From: Isoetes taiwanensis
Lineage: Eukaryota > Streptophyta > Lycopodiopsida > Isoetales > Isoetaceae
Length of the DNA stretch: 64,000 bases
Direction: 5' to 3'
Assembly: GCA_021234155.1 (NCBI GenBank)
Contig: JAJEKV010000031.1
Span: 5,594,748 to 5,658,747 of the forward strand
A program made the position numbers and the translations under genes. Below the pieces are notes generated by a model. It did not search any database, was not told the DNA's origin, and saw nothing but the letters and a program-made list of their open reading frames with translations. Shown piece after piece: positions 21,877-34,335 of this stretch (position 1 is its first letter; each line of letters starts with the position of its first letter).

Positions 21877-22997
21877 GTTCCTAACCGGGTTAGACCTCAC
21901 AGGGGAAGGGGAAGGGGTTAGGAACCTAAGGGAAGGTTACTAGGGATATACTACCGTAGTCTGTAGTAACCTTTGCTATCTATCATACAGATTGTGTTTG
22001 GAAGTTGGTATATGATACTGTGTTAATATGTTTTGTAAATATTCATGTAGTGTACATAACATATGTATGATACACGGGTACTGTACACGTGTATACAACC
22101 CCTGCATAAGGTCTACGGTTTACTAAAAATTTTCCCATTATAATGAAATTGTGCTTATAAAGGAAAAACACCAAGAATCTGGGCTCCATGAACAACAGAG
22201 CAACTCCAGACAATAAATCATCAAATCACCTTCACAATTGCAGAATCTCTCCGTCGTCCTTTACCTGAACGCATGCATACCGTGATATCACGGATGAAGT
22301 GCTAGGGGAAACTAATTTGGTAATTTATTGAATTTTAAACTTGAATGTCTACAAAACGTAGAATTACTTTTGAGCTTGTCTTAAATTTCAACTTGTCTTA
22401 CAATCAAAAAAACCTTTAATGGTGTCTCACACGAGCCGAAATCTCGGACCAACTTGACAATGAAAAGTCTGCTTAAAATTTGTGAGCTAAACAGTTAAAG
22501 ATGCTACCAACAAGCACACAACAACTTGGAAGTAGACCTTTATAAGCAACTGGTAGATAATGTAGGAAACTTCTAAAGATCGTTACCAACACTCTCATGG
22601 CGGACCTGCTATAGATTTGATTGGCATGTCAAGCTCAAAGCAAATTGTTCCTTCATTGTTTGACTGAGAGCAGATATAGTTAAGAGCACTGATAAGTTTT
22701 AAGAGCACTAATATGGTTAAGAACACTGATAGGAGATAGGGTTTATACACCTCAGAGTCCCCTCCTTGCAACACTGAGTCACTACTTCGAGTTCATTTTC
22801 AGAGATTCTTTTAACTTTAACTGTATAGGAATCAAAGTTGTAGCTATACCTTCTATACTCCAAGTGATCAACGCAAAATCTTGGAAGCCAAGGCTATGCC
22901 ACTCTTGCATAACACAACATTAGATTCATAAAATAGATAATGTTCATGGCCTCTGAATGCTCGATGAACAAGTAAAACATACTTGTATTAACATCCA
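21877..22997. other. No gene recognised
   Basis: AT-rich sequence without a convincing open frame. A short GGTTAGG/GGAAGGGGAAGGGG run lies at 21890-21930. Confidence 0.5.
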
Positions 22998-24063
22998 ACA
23001 ATTTCCAGCGAGGATTTGCTTTTAGATAGTCATGATGCAATCGAACTAGTACTTTGTACTAGGTAATTGCCCGGAGGAGGCTCATTCCGCCCTGTAAAGG
23101 TTCCGGCGGCCGCGCGAGGTGGCGGAGCACGAGCTACGAGAGCAGCGAAGTGCGCCGCCGAAGTCCGCGCCGGCCACGGAGCCCTCTTACAGCGGAATGA
23201 GCCGAAGTCCGGGCAATTACCGGACGTAATGACCAAATGGTTCAAATTTCCAAGAATAGCTTTGCTTGATCCGGCCCTGAGATCCTGCAGATTTTACTTC
23301 AAATCCTGCATATTGCTTCTACTTCTAGTTTCGGCATAGGCCTTGCCTATCGCTTTTTCGCTTCTTAAGCACAAATAGATGAAAAAAAAGCCCAAAAAAA
23401 TAGATGAAGCCCCGCAAATGGATTTAGATGGAAGCAGAGGAAGCAAATGACGTCTGCAGGCATGGCGGCTATAGCTTTAATCCTCTCTGTTTTGGTTCTA
23501 CCCTTCTAGACCCCTTTAATCCGTTTAAACCTCCTCAAATCTGTAGCTCCGGCGGTAGCAGAGCTGGTGGATCCATGCCTTCAGTTGTTACACTGCAAAC
23601 CTGCGCTGCAAATAGCCGGAAACAGAAGAAAAAAGCTAGCATTAGAGAGAAATAGAAGCAAGGGATGAAGCAAAGATTCGAGCCGGATTTAAGAGTCGAG
23701 CAAGGGATTAAGCAAAGATGCGGCAAGAAGATGCAGAAAGAAGATGCTGGAAAAATCTCGAAAATAATGCAAATGTGGCGAAAGAAGCCGAAAGCGTGAT
23801 CTTTGGATCTGGAAGAAAGGCTAGTGCCGGATCTGGAACAAACGCTAGTGGCAGTGGAGAAAACTAGTGCCGGATCTGGAACAAACGCTAGTGGCGGTGG
23901 AGAAAACAGGGGCTAGTGGCGGGGAAAAGGGCTCGTGGCGGCGCCGCTCCTAAATATTGCGTCTTATAATTTTAGGCAAATATTGCCATAATTTGAACCA
24001 TTTGGTCATTACGCTTGGATAATTGCCGGCGAGGATTTGCTTTCAGATAGTCCCGATCCAATT
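22998..24063. mobile_element. Foldback/TIR composite element
   Basis: Three nested symmetries are visible. A GC-rich hairpin spans 23062-23221 (GGTAATTGCCCGGA..GGCTCATTCCGC against GCGGAATGAGCC..TCCGGGCAATTACC). A perfect 24-bp inverted repeat joins 23225-23248 (CGTAATGACCAAATGG...) to 23990-24013. A direct repeat of about 45 bp (GCGAGGATTTGCTTT.AGATAGTC) lies at 22998-23042 and 24018-24063, outside both. No transposase is seen. It may be a non-autonomous foldback or MITE-like element inserted in, or duplicated with, its target. Confidence 0.6.
23821..23906. repeat. 43-bp tandem duplication
   Basis: CTAGTGCCGGATCTGGAACA with a GCTAGTGGC[A/G]GTGGAGAAAA end is repeated twice at 23821-23863 and 23864-23906, with a third partial copy after it. 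It lies inside the foldback composite. Confidence 0.85.
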
Positions 24064-24269
24064 TCCTAGGAATGCAAAAGGCATGCTAGAAATCAGCATC
24101 TATATCTATCTATCTATATCTATCTATATATCATACCATATATAAAGCAGTAACATTTCTGTTCTTAAAAAATTAGGAAGTATTTTTTCTGGGCTGAGAA
24201 CAACTTTGCGCTTGACACGTACTTTTTTTCTTCATTTCTAAAATCTTAAAAAAAAACAAATGTTGATGG

Positions 24270-27200
24270 TTGACACGTAGATTTCCCCTTTCTTGCTCTA
24301 CAAGCAATACATGGCTATGGATCTCCTGTCTTGGTTTCTTGAGGAAAGCTCACCGATCTTCCGGCTATGGCGACATGCCATGGGCAATGTTGCGCCCATT
24401 CATATTTCCGGCCTTGCCGATGTCAGAGATCTTTGCCGCACAAATTTTTGCCCGCAAATAATGAGGATTCAGCAGAAAACATTTAGGTATGAAAGTGCAT
24501 GAAAGGAAGAAGCCACAACTGGACGGAATGCCCCTTTGCTAATCCTGGAGAGAAGGCAAGAAGGAGGTATCCAAGATGGGTTCCATATCCGGCACCGCTT
24601 TTGCCGGATTTAGAAAGGGAAACCGCAAGCGAGGCGATGGTTGTGAATATGCTTATGGGGTTTTGAATCTTTGGCTTCATCCTCGCTTTCGCCATGCACT
24701 TCGCCCAATTCGAAGGCGATTTGCCGTGACCGACATCGGGAAGATCTTCCTCCGCAAGATTGAGGCGCCTTCTTGATGAATGCAAGTTCTCGCATGGTGA
24801 TTTTGGCTTCAAATTTTCCTAGCCCTGTCGTGGCTGGCTGTTCGACCGGCCTCCGTTTTGCAAGGGTAGGGTTCTAACTTATGGGGTTTTTTTAGTCAAG
24901 CTCTGAACTTTGACATGGCCGTGCCTATTGAGATTCTGCTCTTTTGAGAACACCGGACCTTGGTAGAATATGGTGAGAGGAGCAAAGGCGAACTCGTGAG
25001 CTTTCTGTTCTTTTCATATCTGTAGAGATTAACATGCATTTGAGCCCATTCTATGCAACATAACAGCATGTTTGAAGGGGTCATTCCAGAATTGCTTGGA
25101 TTGACTTCAATAATGCATGCAACTTGAGGTGCCGGAACAGAATTCAAATTTATTGCACTGAGGTTTCTTGATGATGTTTTGCCCGGCCCATCCCGTGGTT
25201 TGGTGAAAGACGCCATACATGTTTTGAAGAGGCCCCCTATCATGTTTCGGTTCGTTGGGAAGTGCATTACACCCATAGAAGGGCTGCGAAGATGAGCATT
25301 TGAGAATGCATTAGAGACGGCATTACTGGTTGTTTTTGGCACTGCTACCTTAAGGTATTCAAAGGCCATAATTGTAACTATCACTATGCCGTGGCCCTAT
25401 CTAAAGGCATTTTGGGAAGAGTGGAAAACAAGAGAAGCATTCATCCTATCAATTCCTTAGAACAGAACTATGGCGATGCTCACAGTCGCAGTGCATTAAG
25501 ACTAGGAGGTGAGCTAGGGCTCCTAAATGCTCCGCCTTTTAGGATCCCGTGAGCAAGTTTTAGCGGAGAGCGTGTCTTGAGCTAAGAAGAAAAAAGCCAT
25601 TGAAAATGTCTATCAAGGTTTGCTATGAAATCTACCTCTCCCTTTTATTTTTTCGAGTCCTTCTTAGATTCGGCATTATAATTTTCTAGAAACTTTTTGC
25701 AACTTCTTTCTTAAAATGTGCTCGATTGCAACATTTCCTCTTTTACTTCCATGGTTCCATTATCTTGTTATGGATTTTCTTGTTTAAAGATCACTGCAGA
25801 TATTATGTTCCATGTTCGGATTTAATGTAGAGGGAGTTCTCGTGGTCTTAGTTTTGTTTCTATTATGTTGCAATTTGCCCTATTAAATGATCGGTATCCT
25901 TTAGGTTTGATAACTTTCAAGTATATGCCGCTAAACCTCAAACAATGTTTTATTTGTATAGAAAATGGAAAGGGAGCGACTGGAAAAGCTTGCAAAGCAG
26001 AAGGTATGCTATATTGCAGTTCTATCCTTGTGCGGGGGCGGTGTGTTTTCATGATTCAAAGGTTGACATCGTTGATTGAGAAACTCAAGGGTTCTTTAAT
26101 ATTATATTAGATTCACATTAAGCATCCCATTTTGAAAGCCTTTCCTTAATATTCAAAGTAACAATCTAATATCGCCCAAGGTGGAACCCGATTGCACAAG
26201 AAGAACATTATTATTGCCGATAAGCATTTCATTACATTTGCAATCCGGTGATGACCATTGCAAGGATTTTTGAACCATCAGAATGTAGTTGCTTGGAAGG
26301 CAAAACATCTATTGTGCATCACATTTTGCGTGTCAATGATTTCAACTACTGAGATATCTTTGTCATGACTAGGCTTCAAAGTAGTTGTGGAGTAAGTCCG
26401 CTCTCTCATGCTTTGGTTTTTATTTTCCTAGTGTTTTGAATTTTAGGCCCAAGTGTATTGCTAGTGAGGTCGTGATCGGAATCCACAAGCAAAGACTAAA
26501 CCCAAAGGTCGGAGGAGCCTCTTGGAGACCAATCACGAAATCTTGCAGTTGTTGCTCGTCTAAGAAGGAGAAGAAGGAAGAGTCTAGTTAAGTATTCAAC
26601 TTCCCAGTGTTCTATGCATAACAATAAGCCACTGGTAATGGAGAAATGTGGTTAATGACTCCGTATTTTCGTGTAACAATTAATCTCGGTCCATGGTTTT
26701 GGAATTTGTGCAAAGTAACGTTGTGGAATCAAGCATGTTAATGGAATGCCAATAAAAAGGCAACGAGTTTATCTCAATTATCTTTGTTCTGATTTCTGTT
26801 CAATAAAAGTTTTTTGCAAAATTATCTAAAGTGCGTAGATTAAAGTTCTGTTTTAGAAATGTGAAATGTCAGGATTGTAAGGATTTTGTTTACAATGGGG
26901 ATGCGGAGTATTGTAAATAGGCATGAAGGTAATGGCAAATAAAGTCCTCTTGGACTGCTCTAAAATGGTACATATTCTCAAGAAGAATATTACAAGGTAG
27001 CATTAATCAAGTCTCCTCATAAATATTGTGCACTACCACTATGCCTTTGGTATTTTCTATAATGCTTTTGATTAGCTTTTCTAGTTCTGAAATGCTTTGG
27101 AATACCATTCACAAGACGTTGCCAAAGTGGCACTTGAATGAGCATGCCCTATTGGATTTGAATGAATTTGTCTGAGATCCAGGTAATTAGAATGTTATAA

Positions 27201-27400
27201 TTACTCTTTTACAATTCATTATTTTTGCAATTTCGCTATTTTTGCTAGATCCACATGCACGCTCTTAGATGGATATCCCATAGTCTACTTGTGCAATGCC
27301 TTCTCATATTATAGAAACATCAAGTAGCACATTTTAAGAACTTTGGCACCATTCCAAAGTTACACAAATTTCCCTTGCATACACGAGTAGGGGAAGAGAA
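24270..27400. other. Helitron B interior, no recognisable gene
   Basis: Only short frames are present; some with exon-like edges (for example 26440-26590 ending KKEKKEES) may be captured scraps, but none is identifiable. Confidence 0.4.
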
Positions 27401-27405
27401 ACGTT

Positions 27406-27429
27406 CGCGGCGGCCGTAAGGCCGCCGCG
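27406..27429. repeat. GC-rich perfect hairpin
   Basis: CGCGGCGGCC / GGCCGCCGCG with loop GTAA, extended by GAAAC..GTTTC outside. The minus strand continues as ACTACAAGAAAC, similar to CACTA (EnSpm) transposon ends. No partner end was found, so an element is not called. Confidence 0.6.
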
Positions 27430-27849
27430 ATAAGTTTCTTGTAGTAATAAAGGAGTTTTAGGATAATCTGTGCAGAGCATCTCGGCCGTTAAATTAAACC
27501 GACGGTCAAGATGCTTTAAAAATTATTTTCATTCCGGTTATTGAGTCGTCGTGGTCCAGTTTTCTTCATGTCAGGGCAAGCTTTTCCGTTATTTTTCCTT
27601 CTGCCGTGCGACCTTCTGCTTAGTTATTATTTTAGCTTTGTGGCTACACGAATTCATACCAAAACAACCGTGGTGGACCGTCGCTTCTCCACATAGCTTT
27701 TAATTTTATTTTGGCTACCTGGATGGTGCATCGAGCTTGATCCAGTCGTGGCTCTCTAAACTCTTGCTGGAGCTGTGCTTTTTAATTTGTTCAAATTATT
27801 CTTCAATATATAACTTTTTGGCAGAGGAATACATCGTGAGCATTGCCTC

Positions 27850-28352
27850 ATTTCAAAGGCATTCCCCTGAAGTATTGCGAAGGGAAGCCTAAAAATTCCT
27901 CCTTTGTTTGGTCTCAAATCCCATCATTCTGCCAAAGACACTATCTGCTGGGCAGCCAGTCGGATTTTGCAGAGAGTGTAGATGTTTACTATGTGGGCTT
28001 AAAATTAAGAAAGAAGAAAGGGATAGGTATGAGTGGATACAGTGTCGCCAGCTTGTGGGTGCTGGAAAATCTGCAGGTATGTGTGGGCATTCTTCGCATC
28101 TTGAATGTGCTTTAGATTGGCGAAGATGGGGAGTTTATGTTGGACGCTGAATATTTGTGTCGTCGTGATAAAAAGAGTGATATGGAGTGCCATCTTGTTC
28201 TTTTGGTTCAAGCTGCCCAACAGGGAACTATGGCCGTAGCTGAAAGAGGATTGAAGCTGGCTTTAAGAGTTATGCAGGGAACCACTCGTAGCAGTATCAA
28301 AGGCTTGGAAATGTTTATTGACAAGGTTACGCAAGAGGTATTTGGTCCATGA
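27850..28352 (+). pseudogene. PHD-type zinc-finger protein fragment (OBERON/VIN3-like), captured
   Basis: The plus strand reads GFCRECRCLLCG, YEWIQC and CGHSSHLECAL (27908-28120), a Cys/His-rich PHD pattern of plant OBERON/VIN3-type chromatin proteins. After a one-base frameshift at about 28114 comes EDGEFMLDAEYLCRR-DKKSD (from about 28120) and LVQAAQ, GLKLALRVMQGT, the helical region that follows the finger in these proteins. A Cys expected after LCRR is missing. A TGA follows at 28350. It lies inside Helitron B without the rest of a gene, so it is a captured fragment. The family is probable; the exact orthologue is not determined. Confidence 0.65.
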
Positions 28353-29812
28353 TACTTTCTTGCTAAGGTGGAGTCTAATCTAAGGCGGAGAAGGGAGAGG
28401 ATATACGTGTTGTTTTTGACGAATATCCTAACCAGGCTTTGGCAGCAGATGCAGGTATATAAATTGACCATATTTTTTATGTCCTGAAGAATGCCTGAAT
28501 GAATTTGTTTAAGTAACGAGGATGGGAACCTCTTCTTGTCTGTTGGATGTGTGCACGATATGGTAAATGAAATTTGAATATAAGTGTAGAGCAAATCATA
28601 ACAACTTCATTTTACAGGAAAGAAAATGAATAAACAACACAGACTAACTTAGTGGTTCATGAAGCATAGAATTTTTCAGTTAGCAAGACGTCAGCTTTCC
28701 GCAATAAGAAGATAAGCTGATATTAGAACATTGACACGTTAACAGCAAGGGGGCTATACTGGAAAATCAGGTTGCATATCTGTCTAGCTTTTTGCCTAAG
28801 GTAGATGGCAGCTGACACAATTCATTCTCTTTGTTGTGCCGTAGTCATGGTAATAGGTATGCAAATTGGGCATGTCTAAGGATGTCGATCAGTTTGATAT
28901 ATTCATCTGCTAAACTGTTTTAGTAACAGGAACGAAATGTAATCTTCGCATGGTTTTTGTTATCAGATGATCTTCGCTTTTGTGCAAAGTTCCCGACAAC
29001 AGGGCAGCTGAGGGCATACAGAGTTAGGTAGGTTTCGTATTTATTTGATTTAGCCGTCCTCCCTTTATACCTCATTTGATTTACATCCTTTTTAAATTAT
29101 GCAGGTGATATCCTTTGTTCAGACCATGTAACTTGCACAGCAATTAATTTTCTATTATTCTGGTTACAATGAATCTAGCAGAAACATAGGTAATGCATCG
29201 GATGTTTGGGTCAATGAGATTCTGCTATTGTTCGCCATGGTGCCACCTTGATTGGCATGGTGCTTCTACATGATGGTAAATATCTCTTTGCTTTTTCAAT
29301 TTATGTATTTGTTCTTTTTCATGTACTGGATTAGATGGTAGCCGCAAATCCAAATTCGTTTTTGCCTTACCTTCATTTTTACCTTGCCTTCATTCTTGGA
29401 TGCTCATCTCAGCGCATTGCTTATCTTTATGCAGGCCATTTCAAACAGACTCTGAAGGTGTTGCTCATGCATAATGCCTTAGCTACGTTTTCCTTGGATG
29501 CTTTGTAACCAACTCTTTTTTCCAGTGGCTTACATAGGGTAAATTATTTTCCTATCTCATATCTTTTACCAAAATTTGAAGCATAAAATTCTTTCATCTA
29601 AAGTTTTGCCAGCAAAAGGAAAGCCTAACGATTGCTGATTGCTGCCGCAGGTCCTGTTTGGAGATGCGCTCTATGGAAGAAGGAATACAAATGAGCCATT
29701 AAGAATTGATCATTATCATTCTTTCATGAAGATTTCTTGCATGCCATCAATGGATTTTCGTTGATATAAACAACTTTGATTATACCGCTTCTTAATAGAA
29801 AGTCTGTTAAAA

Positions 29813-29949
29813 TCAAGTGACGACATTTGGATCCAGTCTAGATGGAACTTCTCCTGCAACTACCAAGGTCTCACCAGTTACATATGATGCATCAACAGAT
29901 ACTAAATATGCCACTGCTCCTGCTATATCCTCAGGTATCTCCAATCTCT
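29813..29949 (-). pseudogene. Short-chain dehydrogenase last exon with SRL end, captured
   Basis: The minus strand, after an acceptor-like CTTCAG at 29950, encodes PEDIAGAVAYLVSVDAS, YVTGETLVVAGEVPSRL. This is the C-terminal signature of plant peroxisomal SDR proteins related to IBR1/SDRa (tropinone reductase-like, DHRS4 type), where SRL is the peroxisomal PTS1 tripeptide. Here the stop after SRL is lost and the frame runs seven codons to TGA at 29813. The catalytic YxxxK and NAD-binding exons are not seen nearby. The fragment is antisense to the PHD fragment, so Helitron B carries pieces of at least two genes. Confidence 0.75.
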
Positions 29950-32640
29950 GAAGCAAAGTTTCTGATTCTGCTCTCTTCTTCTATTATCAAAATAGGCAAC
30001 CACATAAACCGTGTATAGGCAACCACATAAATAGGCAACCACATCAACCAGCCATATCCAAGTTTTTATGTTACTGTTACTGGCAGGATGACGTTGTCCA
30101 TGTTTATGTTATGCGTTCAACAAGAACCAGCCAGATGCCTTTATATAAACTGTAGATCTATGAATATCACGACGGAGCTGCCAAAGTACTTTCTAGACAT
30201 GATTACAATAGTGTTGAATGTGTTGTGTAGTTATGCATCAGGCTGTGATCATCTAGACTATGTCTGTACTTGGATTTCAAAGATGGGTGTCATCTGACAT
30301 GGCTATACCTAGCTCAGTATTTTAACATGGTGCACCGGGAATAAACAAAGTTAGGAACCAAATCTAGATGGCCACAGATTTTCAGATCTATCCTGCAATT
30401 GACATATAGCCAAATCTTAAGGGAGTGACATCTACTTGAGCAGGCTGCGTATGGTGTTCATACTCATTGAGCTTGTGCACAACTGTAGATACCTTACCTA
30501 GCTTGGATAAAAACTCAAAAAACAAAAAAAAGGATGCAGTTTGGTTATGGATGCTGCACTATGCTTGATCATCCAGACTGGATGTTGTAAACATCATTTA
30601 GCTTAAAAAGCTGAAAATTCTTTCTTCAAAATAAGCATGAGACGTGTAAACTATACATTCTGCTTTCTGATCCTTTCTCATGTGAACTATGTCTCTCTAG
30701 ACTTACTAGATGGGTAATTTTTTCCAAAGGAACTTTTATAAAGTATCAAAGAAACAAGAAGACATGTGAGTCTGGATTTTGAACCTATGGCATAATCTGT
30801 TCACGGGCCTAAGTTTAAGGTTCCAATGCTTCTGGAAAACTTGTGATTGGTAAAAATAACTGAGTCAGAAAAAGGAGCTGTAGTTGACCTCTCTATGGTG
30901 CACATGCATTTTGGACTATTTTGGGAGGATGCAGGCTATTAAAGTCCAGAATAGAGAGGGTGTGGTAAGAATCTCTAGGGTAATAGGGAGGCAGGAAGTG
31001 GAATATATTATGTGAAAGGGAATATTGACAATTTTTTGTAACTTGTGTTGCAGGTTGACCTGCAAATGTAAACTATGTGATATAGAAGGAAGTTCTGTGC
31101 ATGGGCAAAGATGGGACGTGGGTTGTGTGGCTCTGATGTGCAGGTGCATCTAGCATGTATTACCTATCCTTCTGCTCATACATAGTGTGCCTCCATAGCC
31201 ATAGCTGGGCCCCTGTATCACTCACAGCAGCTCCTTGCCTCACGAAAAGTAGTCCTCATTTCTTTATATTACATTGTGGTCCTTGAGACATGTTCATGGT
31301 TTTCTTCTTGCATAAAGTTGGAACAGTTTTTTATATCTTGGTTATCCTTTTGTTTGACACTGTTTTTTTTTTTTTGGGTTTTTTTTTTTTTTTTTCCCTT
31401 TTGTTGTAGCTGGAAGCTATTGTTGTCTGTCATTAATCGATATAAAAGGTTGGTACCTATTGCCCATTTAATGTGGAGGTTGGGTTTTGGAAACTTAAAT
31501 CTGACCATGGGACCCTGTCTTGTCACTACTACAATTACATGCCATGAAGTTCACTCCACTTATGCCTTTATATTCAGCCCCACCAGATACTATATCTCAT
31601 TCTTCCTTTGATTCTTGAACATGCTTGCAAGATTTATAAAAAAATGGTAAGGTTTATCATGTTCAAATTCCTTTTAAATTGCTTTACGTAGGTGGCCTTT
31701 GTCATAATGCTTGTTTTCTTGAAAGGCCTGGTGTTGCATGGATCAGACAGTTATATCTAAGTACATGAACATGTTGTGCTGGATCAGAGGGTGTAAAATT
31801 ACATGGTTGGTTGTTTGATTGGGTGGGTGTGCATGTGTGCTATGTTTAAATGGAAAATCAGTGTGAATTGGAGATGCATGTGCTTGTAAGACATATTAAA
31901 TAGAAGTAATAATGTCTGAGAAAAGAGCAGCTGTGCTTAGGGTGTTGGTAAGTGTAAGGGTTTGTCTATTATAAAGGGATGTTGCTGCAACGTTTATCAG
32001 ATAAGCTTGCACGATATGTAAATTCTATGTAGATAAGTAAAACCCCAAGTGACAAAAAAATTGCCATAAAAAATATTATATTCTAACCTTCTGTTTTGGC
32101 CACCATGCACACTTTAGAAATCTAAAAACTATTACATGCATTATGTGAATTGCAATGTAATTGTGGTCGTGCCCAAAGTGTTATATTGCGCAATCAATGT
32201 CTTTATAACCCATGGGCACTTATTGTTTTATGTTCTAAATAAGACCAAGCATAAAAGAGCATAGTGTCGACCATGAAGATCTTATGATCTTATGAATTTG
32301 TTACAAAAGTTGAACCTATGAACAATGCTCTTTAGATGTTTTCAACTCTGTTTTATCTTCATATCATCATAGTATACACTTTTTACATTCCAATCCCTTG
32401 AGGACCTTTAGCATTTAAGATCACACAAACTAATATGGACACTAGCAAGGATCGTACAATCTACAAATAATCATGAAATTCAAAAAGGTGAGGTGAAATC
32501 CATACAATGAATTTCCCTAAATTTGACAAACTAAGATACTACTAGCATTGTAAACATGACAAATAATGATACTACCAATAATTAATGCCTTTTGAACTTA
32601 AGATACTAGCAACAACCTTTGCCCTTTACATTTTTCAACT
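29950..32640. other. Helitron B interior, no recognisable gene
   Basis: AT-rich, short frames only; T-runs at 31366-31400. Some pieces may be captured intron sequence. Confidence 0.4.
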
Positions 32641-32712
32641 TCTGCACCATCTTTATAAGTTTTTGGACCTATGCCCGATAAAAAGCCCAGCATCGCTGGG
32701 CACTTTTTCTAG

Positions 32713-33844
32713 TAGAATAATGAAAACAAAACACGTACATGGGGCAATTCTATCTAGGATAACAAATTTCTTCTATTTTGGCCAATTTATGCTAAGGGTT
32801 TGCAAAATATGTGCCTAGTATCACTTATAGGCTTTTCAGTAATGCATGTTCTTGCATAAAAAGTGGAACTTGTTCTTCCAAGTTATGTGCATACTTCTCT
32901 AAAAGCTTACTTCTCTAAAATGACGAGATGCATACTTCTCTAAAAGTCTGCTCTAAAACTATAACAGAAGATACATTCTGCAAACAACCTTACCTCTCAT
33001 TCTTGTTGTACTTCTAGTTACATGCATGCCACATCCCCTATGTTTCTGTAACCGACGCAATACTCAGTAAGCAATGGCATATCAAGACAAGGCTCCTTAA
33101 GATAGTCCATATAGCAGGCATATCATACTGGTATCGTATTGTATTGTATCTAAAGGATAGAACCATCTACAAATTAAATTAAGCAATAGCCCTAATTGAA
33201 AAATCACTTGTCAGCCACTTACATGTGCTCCAGATTGGGTCACTTGCATGTGGTCCAAATTATGCTGAACAAACATATACACCCATTGGAATGATGGAAG
33301 GCACTCCATTCAGAAGCCCACTTTGCTATACAACTTCATAATTCAAGGTTGTTTCTTGCTTCAATCGAGCAATCTACATGATTCAAAGAGTTCAACAGAA
33401 ATTTCTAGGTCTCTATAAACCTTCCTTCTATTTCATTGTAGATTTTCCTTCTGATAAATGTAGAATTAGAGCTTAAAATTCGGTACTAATATCAGAGCAT
33501 TACAAAGACATATAACAAAATTAATGCATGTGAAGAAAAGACAGTATGATTATATAACTTCCAAATATTCTGCAAGCCCGCTCTATGCTCTCACATTTGA
33601 CACATGTGAGCCAATGCTTCCTAACTTTGGATATTCTTGCTAATTAATTTAATTACGATCTACACCTTGCTTCTGTATTTTTTTCCGTAAAGATCAAGGC
33701 CATGAAGCCCTTGCCAAGGAAAGCATAAAGATAACAAAGCTATACATTGTTCCGGAAGGCCAGGCATTCAACTGCCCATAACAAAATTTGTTGCAGCTGT
33801 AAAAAATCGAGTTCAAGAGCACATACCTGGTGGTTTGACCCATT
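32713..33844. other. No gene recognised right of Helitron B
   Basis: AT-rich sequence without convincing open frames. Confidence 0.5.
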
Positions 33845-34335
33845 TATAGTAAGCATTTGAAAAATGTATGCCTAACAACATTTGTGGATCGTCCAATGAT
33901 CTTTCCAATACATATTCTTGCACAGACAATAGAGCTTTTATTTAGGAGTTATGGGCATATTTCTACCCAACTGTAAAACTGTGGCATCAAAGACATTGCT
34001 TGATTTGGCAATGTTTTGGCTCATCTGTGCTAAGAATTTGGAGAATGGACACTTAGCATCAATTGTGGAGCAATGACCTTTCCGATGGATGTTCTTATGC
34101 AGGAAACAGAGCTTTCTTTTAAGAGTTATGGCCATATTTCTACCCGACTGTAAAAATTTGGCAGCAAAGACAAGGCCTGATTTGGCACTGTTTTGGCCCA
34201 TTCATGCTAGAAATTTGGAAAATGGATGCCTAGGATCAATTGTAGATCTTCCAGTGGTCTTTCTTATGGATGTTCTTGTGCATAAAACATAGCTTCACTT
34301 CTGGAGTTATGGCTATGTTTCTAGTCGAGTCTAAA
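33845..34335. repeat. About 180-bp tandem repeat, 2.7 units
   Basis: Units of 177 and 181 bp share GAGTTATGG.CATATTTCTACCC (anchors 33948, 34125, 34306) and GGATGTTCTTATGCA-like blocks. Divergence between units is about 20-25 percent by eye. The unit length is typical of satellite monomers. Confidence 0.8.

Larger units (their letters stand above)
24131..32712 (+). mobile_element. Helitron B (non-autonomous, plus strand) with captured gene pieces
   Basis: The 3' end is clear: hairpin GCCCAGC/GCTGGGC at 32685-32701, seven bases, then CTAG at 32709-32712 followed by host T. The 5' end is proposed at 24131, starting TCATACCATATATAAAGCAG after host A, which fits the A^T insertion rule and the usual TCTATACTA-like start. 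The hairpin matches that of Helitron A (GCCCAGCA.CGCTGGGCAC), so the two belong to one family and point towards each other. No Rep/helicase is seen in 8.6 kb. The interior carries at least two unrelated host gene fragments in opposite orientations. The far 5' boundary is less certain than the 3' end. Confidence 0.6.

Noticed and set aside
29640-29760. Possible pseudouridine-synthase-like exon (FGDALYG)
   Set aside because: Only a few residues match; insufficient to call.
31276-31611. 111-codon plus-strand ORF rich in Phe
   Set aside because: Much of it is encoded by T-runs at 31366-31400; low-complexity artefact.
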